64,000 bases of DNA from Brachionus koreanus (lineage: Eukaryota; Rotifera; Eurotatoria; Ploima; Brachionidae), in contig PJRA01000524.1 in NCBI GenBank assembly GCA_016987375.1, positions 417,757 to 481,756 on the forward strand, given 5' to 3'. The position numbers and the translations under genes are program-made. Positions 42,164-55,092 of the stretch are shown here, piece after piece. Numbering within the stretch: position 1 is the stretch's first letter; every line of letters begins with the position of its first letter. Below the pieces are notes generated by a model. The model worked only from the letters and a program-made list of their open reading frames with translations, was not told the DNA's origin and did no database searches.

Positions 42164-44012
42164 ATGGTAGAGGAGACCGAATTAGAAAATCAAAATAATC
42201 AAACCAAAGATCAAGAAGAAAATAATCGGTAAATAAGCCTTTGGCACTAGAAGCATTCATTTTTTTCAAAAAGTTATATTCTTTTTTTGATTAAACTAAA
42301 AATTGATTATAACAATAATTTAAAACAATTGGAATCAATAATTAAAATTAAATTAAGGACTGATGATATTGAAAACGAAGCAGAAAAATTCAAAAATGAA
42401 GGAAATGTTGCATACAGAAAAGGAAATTATTTAAATGCAGTTGAATTATACACAAAATCATTGGAAATTTGTCCAAATAGCGCATCAGCTTATGGAAATC
42501 GAGCGGCCGCATATTTTATGTTGAAAAAGTATAAAGAAAGTTTAAATGATTCAATGAAGGCTATTTCACACGATCCCACATATGTCAAAGTAAGTTGAAA
42601 TTAAAAATCTTAAAATTATCTATTATCAAATATTATTTCAAGGGATATTTAAGAGAAGGAAAGGCAAATCTTTTCCTTGGTGATATATCTAAAGCTATTG
42701 CATCTTTAGAGAAAGCAAAATCTATTGATCCTTCAAATTCCACAATTAATGAAGAAGTAAGAATGGACAAAATAAAGCAGTAAAATTACTAATAGTAGTA
42801 TTTTTTCGATTTTAGCTTATTAAATTCAAAGCAGTAAAAAACTTTTCTGATGAAGCCAATATTTCATATGACAAAGGAGATTTTAGAAAAGTATTGATTG
42901 CAGAAAATAATTCAAAAATAAAAGATTTTAAATGCGTGCTTTATTTTAAAAAGGTTGTGTACTTAATGGATCGATGTTTAAATCATTCAAACGATTGCTA
43001 TAAGTTTTTATTGTTTAAAGCTGAATGCTTGGCTTTACTTGGAAGATACCAAGAAGCACAAGAAATTGCGAACGAAATAGTAGTTAAAGATCAAAAAAAT
43101 TCTGATGCCCTTTATGTAAGAGGGATGTGTCTTTATTACCAAGGAAATTCAGAAGTTGCTTTTCAGCATTTTCAACGCGTGTTACAATACGAACCAGATC
43201 ATCAAAAAGCCAAAGTCTTCTATAAAAGCTCAAAAAAGTTGCATAATAAAAAAGAACAAGGTAATAGGGAATTCAAAGCAGGAAATTGGAAGAATGCATA
43301 TTCTCTTTATACGGAATGTCTGGAAATTGATAACAAAAATAAGTCCATCAACTCAATTTTATATTTCAATAGGGCCAATGCATCCTTCAAAGTAATATTC
43401 TTATTCCATTGTTAAATAGCCCCTGAAGTAAATTCTTTTAAGATGAACAACATTGATGCTTGCATAGAGGATTGCTCAAAAGCTATTGAACTTGATGATG
43501 GGTATTTGAAAGCATATCTGAGACGAGCTAAATGCTACATGGAAACAGAAAATTATGAAGCAGCAGTTAAAGATTATAATCAAGCTTATAAACTCGACAA
43601 ATCAAATAAAGAAAATTATAGATTATTAAAAGACGCTGAATTACAGTTAAAAAAAAGTCTTAGGAAAGATTATTATAAAATTTTAGGTGTTAAAAAAGAT
43701 GCATCAGACGATGAGATAAAAAAAGCTTACAGAAAGTCAGCATTGATGCATCATCCTGATCGTTTTCCAGATGCAAGTGAAGAAGTAAAAAAACAAGAAG
43801 AAATTAAATTCAAAGAAATAGGAGAAGCCTATACAATTCTAAGTGATCCCAACAAAAAAGCAAGATATGACAATGGGCAAGATTTAGAAGAATATGGCAT
43901 GCACGATAATGATCACATTGATCCAAACGTTTTGTTCAAAGCTTTCTTTGGAAATTTAAACGGTAATCGATCAAGAAATGGTTTCTCTGGATTTGAGTTT
44001 TCATTTGGTTAG
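42164..44012 (+). CDS. DNAJC7: DnaJ homolog subfamily C member 7 (TPR2 co-chaperone), 6 exons
   Basis: Exons: 42164-42228, 42358-42589, 42643-42756, 42816-42890, 42954-43391, 43443-44012. They sum to 1494 nt (497 aa; family about 494). TPR units fill residues ~30-370: [87 protein letters not shown]-terminal J domain starts DYYKILGV (residue ~384), with HPD at 412-414, and ends in a FKAFFGNL tail. The family links Hsp70 and Hsp90 through its TPRs and stimulates Hsp70 ATPase through HPD; the key residues are intact. The start has AAA before ATG. An alternative first-intron acceptor is possible, but 42358 keeps the frame. Confidence 0.96.
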
Positions 44013-46439
44013 AAGAAAATCTAAGCTCTTTAGCTCAAAATTTAAAATCTTAATAACTAATCTAAATAACATGTTCAAAATTTTAATTAAACCGAGGGTA
44101 TTTTTGAGCCCTTTTTGATAAGAAAATGAATAAATTATCACTTGAAAAATTAAAATTCTTATTTAAATTTATTAAAATTTTCAGTTCAAGTCATAATTTG
44201 ATAGCAAATATAGGTCTCTTACATTGAAAACTGATCAATTTAGTCTCATTTTAATCAGTTAGATAAAAACTGTTTGAATAATAATTAAGCTTAACTAACT
44301 TAATTCAGATTTTTAACCACATGTGATCTGTAAATTATTTTTTTAAATGATTATAAATTATTTAAGAATTACTTAGAATTATTTATAATTTTTAGCTCAC
44401 TGCTAATGCCACAACAAAAATCATGGTATTAGAGTTCAGTGAGTAATAATATTCATAAATAAAAAAGCAAGAGAATTTTTTCAAGAGATTTCATTCGAAG
44501 ATCATTAAATTCTATTTATTTTTAAAATATTTAATATGACTTAAAATTTCAAAAATTAGAAAGATGCTAAAATGAAAAGATCTAAATTTTTAAAAAGGCA
44601 AAATTTTATAAATCAACATATGCGATAAGCAAGTCAAATATTAAAATACTAAATAGAACAATCCAATATTTAGATCTTTTTGGCTTAATTTACTAAATAA
44701 CCTAGAAAAACAGGTTTCTTTGGGGAAATTTTCACCGCAGCCCCTCAAAGTTTAAAAAAAAAAAGCATCTTGTCTTCAAGCCGTAATAGCTCATGTGCAA
44801 ATATGCATATCCTAATAGCATTGCATCAATTGTGTTAAGGAAAAATCTTATTTGATATATCATGCCTTTATTTTACCAACATGGTCAAAAAATGATAAAA
44901 TTATAATAATAATGGTCATTTTTTGCAGTTTTTTTGTATCTCTTCCGCGGTTTATCCCAAAATCCTTTTTTTTTTTAGGCAGACTCAAAAACGAAATATA
45001 ATTCTGAAAAAAAAGTTGGGGTCACTTTTTTATCTTTTAATTTTAAGATTTAAAAATTTGAGTCAAAAAAAGGTAAATTTAAAATTTTGATATTTTTTAG
45101 CCAACATTCTTTATTTTAGTTTATACTTCTTTTTAAAGTAATTTTTTGAAATTTTTAGTTTAGATTAACTGTTGAGATAAATTTTAAAACTTAAATTATT
45201 TTTGTAAGCAAACAAACATCACCTAGATTGAGATTCCCTTTTGCATAGTTTATATAAAATTTTGAATATCTTTTTTCATCTAAAGATTCGTATTAATTTG
45301 AAAATCTTATAATCAACCTTTTTTTAATTAAATTTGTTTTAGTCAAAATTCATTCTCTTTCACAAATATTTAAAAAATTTGAAAAATGTTTGTTATTTGA
45401 CAAACGGATTTTTATACCAAGTATCAAAACCAAAATTTTTTAAGTTGAACTTTTTTAAGTCAAGTAGATTTAATCATCAGAAGTTTGATCAATTAAATTT
45501 TCCCTTTTGAAATCGTTAGATTTTAAAAAACAGAAAAAAGATAACAGTTTTGCAAAAATTTTCATAAAATCAGATTAAATTTGTAAGATAAAATTTAATT
45601 CAAAATAAATTTTTTTTTAACAAAGTTTATTTTTCTTTTAAATAAAAAAGAATTTAAACTAAATCCACTTTAAAGAGAAAATTTTTTTTACATTTAATTG
45701 AAATTTTAAAAAACGTAATCAACTTAGAACAAAAAATTTGATCTATTGGCAATCAATATATAGAGTTTTTAAGAAATAATGTTATAATTTATTAACTATA
45801 GAATGAGTTAATGAATTCTTCTAGGATTAAGAATTGAAAAAGAATTTTTTTTTGTCATAGATAATATGTAATATGTATTGATTGTATAAAAGGAGGTAAA
45901 TATGCCTATCGCATATATGCTATAATTTTTTATAATTCTTTTGAGAAAAAAATCTAATAGTTTAAATCGATTCTATTTAAAATAGCTAAACCATTAAACT
46001 AAAATGAAATATACTTAAAAAAAGTTATTTTTTGACTTTTGAGATAATATGTATCCAGCCAGTATATATTTGAGATTCCGGACAAATTTTAAAAAATAAT
46101 CAGATGGAATCGAGATTCGAGAATTTTTATTTTATATTTAATATTTTACAATATGACGAAATAAAAGATTTCTAATAACAAATTAAGAGATTTTATTAAA
46201 CAGATTTTGCTATTAAAATCAAAAATTAAAAGCTTTTCTCGAATTTTTGACACATAATAAATTTCTCATATTGAAACAATTTAAAACAACAAGCTTTTAG
46301 TGGATTTCATATTTTTTTAAAATAAATAACTGAAACAAAGTTGTCATAGAAATATTTGTTTTTTACTTTTCTTTTCTAGGTAGATGTTGTGCTTCTTAAA
46401 TCAATAACCCTTAATTTAATTTGATTTAATTAAATTTAA
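44013..46439. other. Intergenic region, 2.4 kb, with small repeats
   Basis: No gene is supported. 44090-44125 resembles the left end of the TTAA element at 52804 (GAGGG..TTTTTGAGCCCTTTTTG against GAGGGGTTTTTTAGACCCCT). A hairpin lies at 44397-44443. The rest is AT-rich with long T and A runs. Confidence 0.5.
44397..44443. repeat. Imperfect hairpin
   Basis: CTCACTGCTAATGCCA pairs with TGGTATTAGAGTTCAGTGAG across about 11 nt, with a small bulge (ACT) in one arm. It is about 390 bp past the DNAJC7 stop. Too far and too isolated to call a terminator; perhaps a MITE remnant. Confidence 0.4.
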
Positions 46440-49400
46440 ATGAAACAATCTTCAATAATTGATAAAGAAGGCGGTAAATTTTTAATTTTATAAATTTTAT
46501 CTTTTAAATGTATCAATAAAATGTCATTAAAGTTTTATCAAATATCGAACAAAAATCATATTTTGTTTCGAATGAATTTGTTTTGAAAGATTCAATTGAT
46601 TTACCCTTAGAAAATGATCATCTTATGGCTGGTAATATTTTTTTATCATATAAATTATATAATTATCAAAATTTTAAGCTATAATCAATAATCTAAATGA
46701 AACATTTGTCTTGGTTGATTTTAGTGGAATTATAACATGGAAATGGAAAAATCAAATCAATAAAAGTAATTATTTAAATTAAAAAAATTAGTTTTTTTGA
46801 AAGTCTAAGAACTGTTTTTATATAATAAAAACTTGATTTAATTAGATTCTGTATTTTAAAATATTTAAAATAATATCTAAAATTTAAAAGTAGATTATTT
46901 AAAAAAGGAAAAAACTAGCCTAAAATCAAATGTAACGAAACTTTAGATCAAAAAAAATTTAAAAGATAATGTTAAAATGAATTACTTAATCAAATTTTTT
47001 TGACAAGATAAAAGAGAAGTGTTTTATGATTCAAAAGAATCAGTAAAAATCATTGATATCATTTTTAATCCGATTCATAAGTGTTATTTTTCATTATATA
47101 GTGATAATAGCATCGGAGTAAGATAAATCAAATTTAATACGGTTGAATTTTAATGATTTAATTTTTTTTCAGATTCTAAATAACAAATTTCAAGAAGTTT
47201 TTCGAAAATCTAATGGATCAGGAGCAATATTATGTTTGATTTTCAATTCAAAGAATGAAGAATTGATTGCTTCAACTGTTGAAGGATTCAAAGTAAAGTT
47301 TTTTTATTTTTATCAGAAAATAATTAAATTATTTGGTTATAAATTTTGTCCTTTCATATTCAATACACTATAAAATCGTGTCGTTAATTTTAATTTTATA
47401 TTTGTAATTTTATAATTAAAAACGACCTTACTTTCTAGGAATATTTTGAATCGCTATCTATTAGGAATTAAACTAATTATTTTTTTTAGGAATTAGTTTT
47501 TAAAATTTAAAAATTTAATCATTCGGAATAATTTTTTAAAAAATCAACAACCAGGAATTTGAATTCTTTAATTTATTTTTTTCTTAAATCTAAAAATTTC
47601 CAGCAAAGAAAAATTTATAATCAAATTTCAACATTTCAAATGTGCTCAAAATATTTAAAATGCGTAATTTCATCATTTGCAAGATAAAAGGCGACTATCG
47701 TTTTTTTTCAAATTTAAAAAAATGGTATTTGAAGTTTAAAAATTTCAGAAGTCTGCAATGCAATCAATTACGCATTAAATAAATTTTGAGCATGTTTGAA
47801 ATCTTGAAATTTGATCATAAATTTTACTTTGCTAAATTTCCCAAAAAACATACGTTCCTAATTTCAGACTTTTTTCTTGCAAAAAATGCAAAAAAAAATA
47901 TTAAAAAATTTTTTGGCAATGGCTCCGATAAAACTGAAATGTCTTAAAAATTGAGCAAATGCGCTATAATACTATTTTATTTTATTGCATATTATATTCC
48001 TTCAATTTGTTTTTAACTCTTTTTGAAACACTGTCGTTCTAATTGAAATTAAACAAAACAACAAAAAATTAGATCTAACACAAATGAAAAATGTCTTTTT
48101 TTGATAGATTTTTTCTTCTTTAAGATATTTTGTATAAAAATTGACGAAAAAAAGAGATGGAAAAATTTGATGGATCTAAGTAATCATGAGTTAATATTAA
48201 AGTATTATAAAAAATTATTTAGAAATAATTTTAATGAATTATGTTTTACTAGAAAAGAGTTTAAAATAAGCGATGAATGGATTAAAAAAATGGAAATTGA
48301 TGAAATTAATTGTCATCTTTACTGTTGTTCTTCACATGACTTGCATATTTTTGACTTTAATTGGACCCTTATTCGCCATTTTAAAAATATTCATAGCCTT
48401 CCAATTACTTGTGTCATATATTCGGCTACCAATAAATGTTTTATCACAGGAAGTATGGATAATACTATAAAAATATGGTCTATCACTGGAGATTGTATTG
48501 ATATCCTCAAATCACATTCAAAATCAATTGTTAAATTATTGGTTAATCCATATAACTCAGATTATTTTCTAAGTGGATCTCTCGATGGAACTATTAAGAT
48601 GTGGTCACTTAATGTAAATCAAGTAGTTTATGAGTAATTTTCCATTAATTTTGTAAAAAAAAAAGAATTTTTTTTTTGGAAAAGGATCAATTTCAAAGAA
48701 AGAGAAATATTTTGGATGGGTTTTACGAATGAAAATTTATTATATGTATCAACTCAATTTGATTTTTCAGTATGGTCGATAAATAATTTTATCGACTTTT
48801 GGTCTGAATCAAAGTTTACATTAAAGCTTTTTTAAAAATTGATGTGAAAAATTAAAGCTTTATTATTTTCGAAATTGTGTAAAATGAAGTTGGAAGATTT
48901 TTTTAAATCATTTAATTTTAAATCATGAAATTTAAATTTCACATCAATCTTTGTGAAAATTTGTATTTCATTAGCAAAGTAATTTCTATTTTTAAGAGAC
49001 AATATAATCAATATGAAGATTGATTTTTTTTCAAACAAAAATAATCAAATTTTGGCTATTGGTCAAGAAAAGTCAATAAGAATATTTGATGCACTAAGAG
49101 CTACAGAAGTATCGACAATTTTACCACTTCCAATTGATCAAGAAAATATTGAAGCCAAATCAATTGCTTATGGCAGAAATATCAAATATGTTTTTATTTT
49201 GCTTAATGAGGAAATTTGGATTTTTTACGTTAGGTAAATTTTAAAACCAAAATAATCAATAATTTGTAAATATGAGTTTAGATTTATTTTGTCTATGTTA
49301 TTAATATAAACTCATATTTTATTTCTAAACTTCATATTTTATATTTTTTATTAAATATTTAAACGGATTTATTTCGTTGCTAGAACTTATCCATCATCGA

Positions 49401-52400
49401 AAGTTTGCGTTTGGAATACAGATTTAATACAGAAAAATTCATCTTTGGAGAATGAAGAATTAATAGATGATACCTCTAATAAATTAAGCAAAAAAATCAG
49501 CTATATGGAGATGCAAAATTTGATAAGAAATCATCAAGCAATTGATTATAGTTTACTATCCAAAAGACAAAATGAAATTTCGAAATGCAGATCCATAGCA
49601 TATTTAGAATCAAACATTATTTTCTGGAATCTAGAAGGTCAATGTACAAGCTTAACTGAAAACTTTTTACTCCTTGGTCTTGAAAATGGAAGCATAATTT
49701 TCTGTGATCCACTCAAGCGAAATAAGAAATATGCAGTTCTAAAATGTAGCAAAGATCCAGTTGTAGAAATAATTCATGATAAAATAAATAATTATTTGAT
49801 AACAAAAATCGAATTGAAAGAATTGTTTCAAATCCAATACTGGACCTTACCTGACTTGAAATATATTGAAAAAGTTTATTTTTCGAAAATGATGACTGCT
49901 TTTAACAGAATTGTAAAATCAATTGGTGTTTTTTTTTTTTTTATTTATTCTTATATTTATTTTCAGAATGAAAATGTTTTAGTTGGTTTTGAGGATGGAA
50001 GTTTGGATGTTTCAAAAATAATAAGTTTATCAAAACACAGCTCAGATAAACCCTTAAGTAATTAATAATAATTTACTCTTCTAATTAAATTTCTATTTAA
50101 TAATTTTTTGCAATTCTAGGCGAGGTAGAAACGAAAAATCTTCTTAAAAAAAGTGATAAATACGAGCACAAGCAGAAAGTTGAAATGATAGATGTCTGTC
50201 ATAGTTTCAATTTTTTTCTCAGTTTTAGGTAAGATAAATTTTTAAATACTTGAATTTTTTTTTAATTTTAAATACCAGCCTAATGATTCTGTACATTTGA
50301 TTTTTTTAAAAATATATATTAAAAAAATCTGAAAATTATTTTGTTTGATTGAAGAATTTTGTATATTCATTTCATTTACTAGTAAAGACGGACAAATTAA
50401 AATATGGAATAAAATTAAGAAGCTTATTGTTGAGATTAATTTAGATAGTTCATTGTCAGCATGCTGTTTTCTTAATAACTCTGGTGATATAATAACAAGC
50501 TGGAAAAATCATCTGTTTAAAATTAGCCTTGACAAAAGTTAGTTTTTTTTTATACTTTAAGTTAATTTAAATTGAATAATTTTGTTGCTAGTTATTCCGG
50601 ATATAAGGTTTTTAGCCAAAGAAGAAGACTTCATAAATGATTCTGAAATTTTTAACACTGAATACAATTTTGAAGATGAAAATGAGTCCATATTTAATAT
50701 GAATAAATATTTAGTATTTTTTTTTTATTTAATAAATAATTGTTGTCAAGATTAAAATGTTTTCTTTAGAATCCATTCAATTTAAAACTTAATTTAGATG
50801 GAAAAATTGAGTATGGGGAATTAAAGAAAAGTAAAAAAAAAATAGAAAAAAGTTTGCATGGCCGCATTGAAACACTTTCTGCAGATGAAAATTTTAGTGA
50901 TGCATCAAATAGTTCAACTAATCAAAGTTCTTTTTCATTTTTATCATCGCCTAGAATTGATTCAAATGATAATTTATACAATATCGATTTGATGTTAGAC
51001 TCCGAACTAAAAAAAAAGGAAATTCATGATTATCTAGTTAATTTATTTACGAAAAGTAATTTCAATTTTTTGTTTTAAATCATTATATTTTAAATAAAGG
51101 CAAAAAAACTGAGAAAAAATCGTCTTTTCCGAAAGAATGGAAAACATTCCCAAAAGTCGGAAATTCTCCTTCACGAACACCAGAACACTCATCAAGTGAA
51201 ACAAGTCCTAGAGATTTCGAAAATGAAAATGATGATGTAAAACCTGATGAACCTGAAAAGTCATTAGGTGTTCAAGAAGGCTTAAGCACAAAATTAAAGC
51301 AGAAAAACAATGAAACTGGAGATTCACTTAGCAAAAATTTACCAAATCTTGCATTAAAAGAATCAAAAAATTCAAATGATGATACTGATAAGCGATCTAC
51401 TCAAACTAAAATTAATAATTTATATTCAAACGAAAAAAATAATAACAAAGAAACAATCATTTTGCCATTATCGACTGGGAAATTTTCGAGATCTGCATTG
51501 CCTTTACCAAATAGTACCAAAGATTCCAATTGTAAAGGTAGAAACATTGACAAAGAAGAAAAAAAAGATAAATCAAATAGAAATAGAAAATACGCTAAAA
51601 AAACTGATAAGATGTATGAAAATAAATTTTCAAAACAATCAATTAAGCCAATAAATAAACCGCAGAAAACAATAGCGACAGAGTCTTCATATTTTGATTC
51701 TACTTTGAACAAAACTGAAACCATTGATTTTAAAGATCTAAACATGGAATCAGGCAAAAATAAGATTTCATTGAAAAATGAAATTCGAAATTTGAATAAA
51801 AATTTGCAAAAAATCCATAGTAATCAAAAAAAAGATTTGTCCTCATTATCTTATTTTGATATTAATTCTGAAAATCGAACTGAATTTATCCATGATTTGA
51901 ATAAACAAAAAAAAACTAAAGAATTGTTCTCTTATATTTTTCTAAAAAGTTCAATGCCAAAACGAATTTCAGCCGGAATTTATCACATCGACAAAAGTGA
52001 AGAAATCAACAGCGAAGATAAATTTAACTATGAAAGCTATTTGAATGAAAGATCTGACTCTGAATGTGATTATAAATCGTATGATGAAATAAACATTCCG
52101 TACTTCAAAGATTGGATAAAAAATTATAAATCGAAAAAGAATAATTTGAACCTAAGAATGAATCAGGCGAAATTAAGAAGAGAAAATTTTAATTCCATAA
52201 GAAACGAAAAAATATTAAATTCATTGCATAGAGAAAGAATAAAAGATTTATCGGAAAATTTTGATAATGACGATAGTTCAACTGATCATGTTCAATCAAA
52301 AGAAAAAATTAATCGCGTCAATTTGAAATCACCATATTTTATTTCACAACTTGAGATGGAAGAAATTCTAAAAGAAGTAGATGAAAATTTACTAATTGAC

Positions 52401-52754
52401 CAAAATTCACATTCAAAAATTCAAATCACAAATAAATACAAGAGTAGCAAAGTTATCAGCGAAAGAAAAAATAACTTCGAAAAGAAAAAATCAAGCTATT
52501 TAAATCAAAATTTATCTTCAAGTAATCGATCTGGATTCCAAGGAAAAGAAAAATTTAAAAGTACAAATTCATTTATATCTTTACAAAAGTCAACAAGTTC
52601 GATTCCAGCAAAAGAATTTTTTAATAATGAGAAAGAATATCCTGAGATAAAGATCCACTTATATTATCCTGGATCGCCTGAAAAATATTTGCTGCCAGTA
52701 CGCTTTCCTAGACTTTATCAGAAACTAATTAATAAGCTAAAAAATTATGAATAA
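46440..52754 (+). CDS. WD-repeat protein with long disordered C-terminus, 14 exons
   Basis: Exons: 46440-46473, 46533-46631, 46679-46765, 47008-47117, 47173-47292, 48125-48633, 48685-48812, 48999-49233, 49384-50057, 50120-50228, 50383-50537, 50592-50713, 50770-51055, 51100-52754. They sum to 4323 nt (1440 aa). The first half has WD blades: DFSGIITWKWKN, ITGSMDNTIKIWSITGD, LSGSLDGTIKMWSLN, LENGSIIFCDP, SKDGQIKIWNK. The second half is Lys/Asn/Ser-rich and probably disordered, ending YPEIKIHLYYPGSPEKYLLP. This layout recalls large ciliary WD proteins such as WDR97/WDR87, but the family is not certain. The exon 48685-48812/48999 junction is the weakest (acceptor AAGAG). A T-run at 49926-49966 may be a tiny intron. 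AATAAA at 52788-52793 is a likely poly(A) signal. Confidence 0.85.
47601..47835. repeat. MITE-like fold-back in WD-gene intron
   Basis: About 68 bp at 47602-47670 (CAAATTTCAACATTTCAAA, then GTGCTCAAAAT, then AATGCGTAATT) recurs inverted at 47767-47835 (AATTACGCATT, then ATTTTGAGCAT, then GAAATTTGATCATAAATTTT). By eye identity is about 85%. The central ~95 bp is unique. It lies in the 832-bp intron between 47292 and 48125, by far the longest intron of the gene. Confidence 0.8.
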
Positions 52755-52803
52755 TAAACTTAAATTAAAAGATTAAAAAAATTATTCAATAAAAATATAT
52801 TTC

Positions 52804-53026
52804 TTAACACTAGAACGCCCGAGGGGTTTTTTAGACCCCTTTTTGAAAAATTAAAACTTTATTTTTACCACATATAAATAAAATTCTAAAAAACGGTTTT
52901 TATTATCTAAAAATTTTGATTGTAATTTTTTAGAAAATGAATAAATTTTAAAAGAAAATGTTTAATTTATCTTGATAACTTTATTTGAAATTTTAATGAA
53001 AAATCAGCCGGGCTTTCTAGTGTTAA
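52804..53026. mobile_element. piggyBac-like non-autonomous element (TTAA MITE)
   Basis: Both ends carry TTAA followed by inverted repeats: TTAACACTAGAACGCCCG at the left and the complement of TTAACACTAGAAAGCCCG at the right (about 16/18 identical). TTAA targets with a short C..CTAGAA terminus are typical of piggyBac-like elements. The 223-bp element has no coding capacity. Inside the left end AGGGGT-TTTTTAG-ACCCCT is a perfect 6-bp stem followed by T5. It sits 50 bp after the stop of the WD-repeat gene. Confidence 0.75.
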
Positions 53027-54100
53027 AAAATAAGTTTAAAAATAATGATACAAAAATAAATGCTAATAAAAAACGCTCTATAGTTTTTTCAATGATAAAA
53101 AAAGCCAGATTGCTTAAGATTAAGATTTTATTATATCTCATTAGAGATTTATTTATTTATTCAATTCAGTTATTGCCATATTCTGGCGATGTAAAAAAAA
53201 AATTAAATTTTTAAGGGATTGAATTATTGATTTGGTTAAATTAGTTTTACATAAGAGAAGGTATAGGTATTCACAATTAAGTCTTCTTAATTATTCTCTT
53301 TTTTCGTTTTTTTTTCATTTTCATCTTTTCTGTTGATCATTGTGAAACATTCTTAAACATAGATTTTTTTTCATCCTCTATATCTTTGATTAGTTTCATA
53401 ATATTTCTAATTACGATTTTATATTGAGTTTTAGTAACTTCTTTTATTTAATTTAGAAATTCATGTTTGTATCTATGATCTTGAATTTCATTATTCTCGA
53501 TCGATCGTATTCGATTGATTGCTCGGTGTAATGATTCTCCAGTAATCGTTTTGCAAATGTGGTTTTAACTTTTTTTATTTTTATCTTTATTAGAGATTAT
53601 AATCGTTTTTCCTAAATTTTAGAATAAAGTTTAAAAATATTAAATAAATATAAATAATGTGATTAAATTTAATGGGAATAATTTAAATGGGCTCATTCTA
53701 TTACTGAAACGGGCTTATAATTATTTTGGACTCAATATTTAATCAATTAGGGGATATATAATTACTACTTTTGACTCATTTATTAATTATTTTTGGCCTC
53801 TAAAAATACTAAAAAAGAGTTACAAAATTTCTTAAACGATAACAATTTTTATTTTAATATTTATTTATTTTTAAATGAAATTAAAAAAATAAAATTTCAA
53901 TAAAAAATTTGTTAAGCTAGTAAAGAATTATTTGAGTAGAATGAAAAATTTATATTTTTAATAAAGTATAATAATAAAGAAATTTATAAACAAAATAAAA
54001 AGAAATTTTTGAGTAAAATTGAGAAGATAATGAAATAACTATATAGCTGAAATAAATAACTATATAACTAAATAACTATATATAGTTTTTTTTAGGTGTA
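53027..54100 (-). pseudogene. Unrecognised decayed frames, possibly a mobile-element ORF1
   Basis: On the minus strand, 53575-53340 reads HICKTITGESLHRAINRIRS, then NNEIQDHRYKHEFLN, a stop, and KTQYKIVIRNIMKLIKDIED. Charged, protein-like composition with a stop suggests a decayed gene. A second minus-strand block at 54270-54085 begins MTDNEILEEQD, then after a stop reads KANNLIKSTVQSSSHSATQ. Order and orientation allow one protein with the second block N-terminal, as in a gag/ORF1-like protein, but no signature was recognised. Confidence 0.3.
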
Positions 54101-54288
54101 CCTCTTTGTCTTTTAACTTCTTGTGTAGCTGAATGACTTGAAGACTGTACCGTTGATTTAATCAAGTTGTTTGCTTTGCTTCTTGTTTGTCTTGTTCAGT
54201 CTTGTTCTTCCAATATTTCATTATCGGTCATTCTATTTCTTTTGTTTACACTTTCAACAGGAGATTAATTTTAATGAAGATAAAATGA

Positions 54289-54631
54289 ATGATTTTTACA
54301 AAAAACAACAAAGAAAAGTCTGTTTTTAATTTAAGAATTTATGGGAATAAAATCGAAACCCTAAAAGAAATAAAGTTCTTAGGTATTAAATTCGATTCTA
54401 AACTAACCTTTTCTTCAATGATAGAAGAAATTAAAGAACGTTGCAATTCAAGGCTAAACTTAATCAAAATCTTGTCTAATTAAAAATGGGGCCTTGACTT
54501 TAGAACTTTAGGAAACCTTTATAAATCTTTGATTGGGTCTATTCTAGATTATTCTTTCCCTTGTCTTAACTCTCTTTCAGAAACTAATATAAAAAGATTA
54601 GAAGTAATCCAAAATTCAGCGGTTCGTTCTA
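54289..54631 (+). pseudogene. LINE reverse-transcriptase C-terminal fragment, cut by gap
   Basis: The plus frame reads KEIKFLGIKFDSKLTFSSM, then IKERCNSRLNLIKILSN, an in-frame TAA at 54481, then KSLIGSILDYSF and RLEVIQNSAVR. FLGI.FD..L, ..C..RLN.IK.L, ..L..S.LDY and L..IQN.A.R are the usual order in the region C-terminal to the RT palm of many non-LTR elements. The frame then enters the 461-bp gap (54632-55092). Confidence 0.72.
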
Positions 54632-55092
54632 NNNNNNNNNNNNNNNNNNNNNNNNNNNNNNNNNNNNNNNNNNNNNNNNNNNNNNNNNNNNNNNNNNNNN
54701 NNNNNNNNNNNNNNNNNNNNNNNNNNNNNNNNNNNNNNNNNNNNNNNNNNNNNNNNNNNNNNNNNNNNNNNNNNNNNNNNNNNNNNNNNNNNNNNNNNNN
54801 NNNNNNNNNNNNNNNNNNNNNNNNNNNNNNNNNNNNNNNNNNNNNNNNNNNNNNNNNNNNNNNNNNNNNNNNNNNNNNNNNNNNNNNNNNNNNNNNNNNN
54901 NNNNNNNNNNNNNNNNNNNNNNNNNNNNNNNNNNNNNNNNNNNNNNNNNNNNNNNNNNNNNNNNNNNNNNNNNNNNNNNNNNNNNNNNNNNNNNNNNNNN
55001 NNNNNNNNNNNNNNNNNNNNNNNNNNNNNNNNNNNNNNNNNNNNNNNNNNNNNNNNNNNNNNNNNNNNNNNNNNNNNNNNNNNNNNNNNNNN
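54632..55092. other. Assembly gap (461 N)
   Basis: A run of N separating a LINE RT fragment from the right end of a TTAA element, so it must hide the left end of that element and perhaps the rest of the LINE 3' region. Confidence 0.99.

Noticed and set aside
48832..49010. Inverted ATTGATGTGAAA/TTTCACATCAAT as a mobile element
   Set aside because: Only 12 bp within a short intron, which is easily expected by chance at this composition.
51401..51757. 118-codon minus-strand frame
   Set aside because: Antisense to the last exon of the WD-repeat gene; Leu/Phe/Ser-rich mirror of Lys/Asn/Ser codons.
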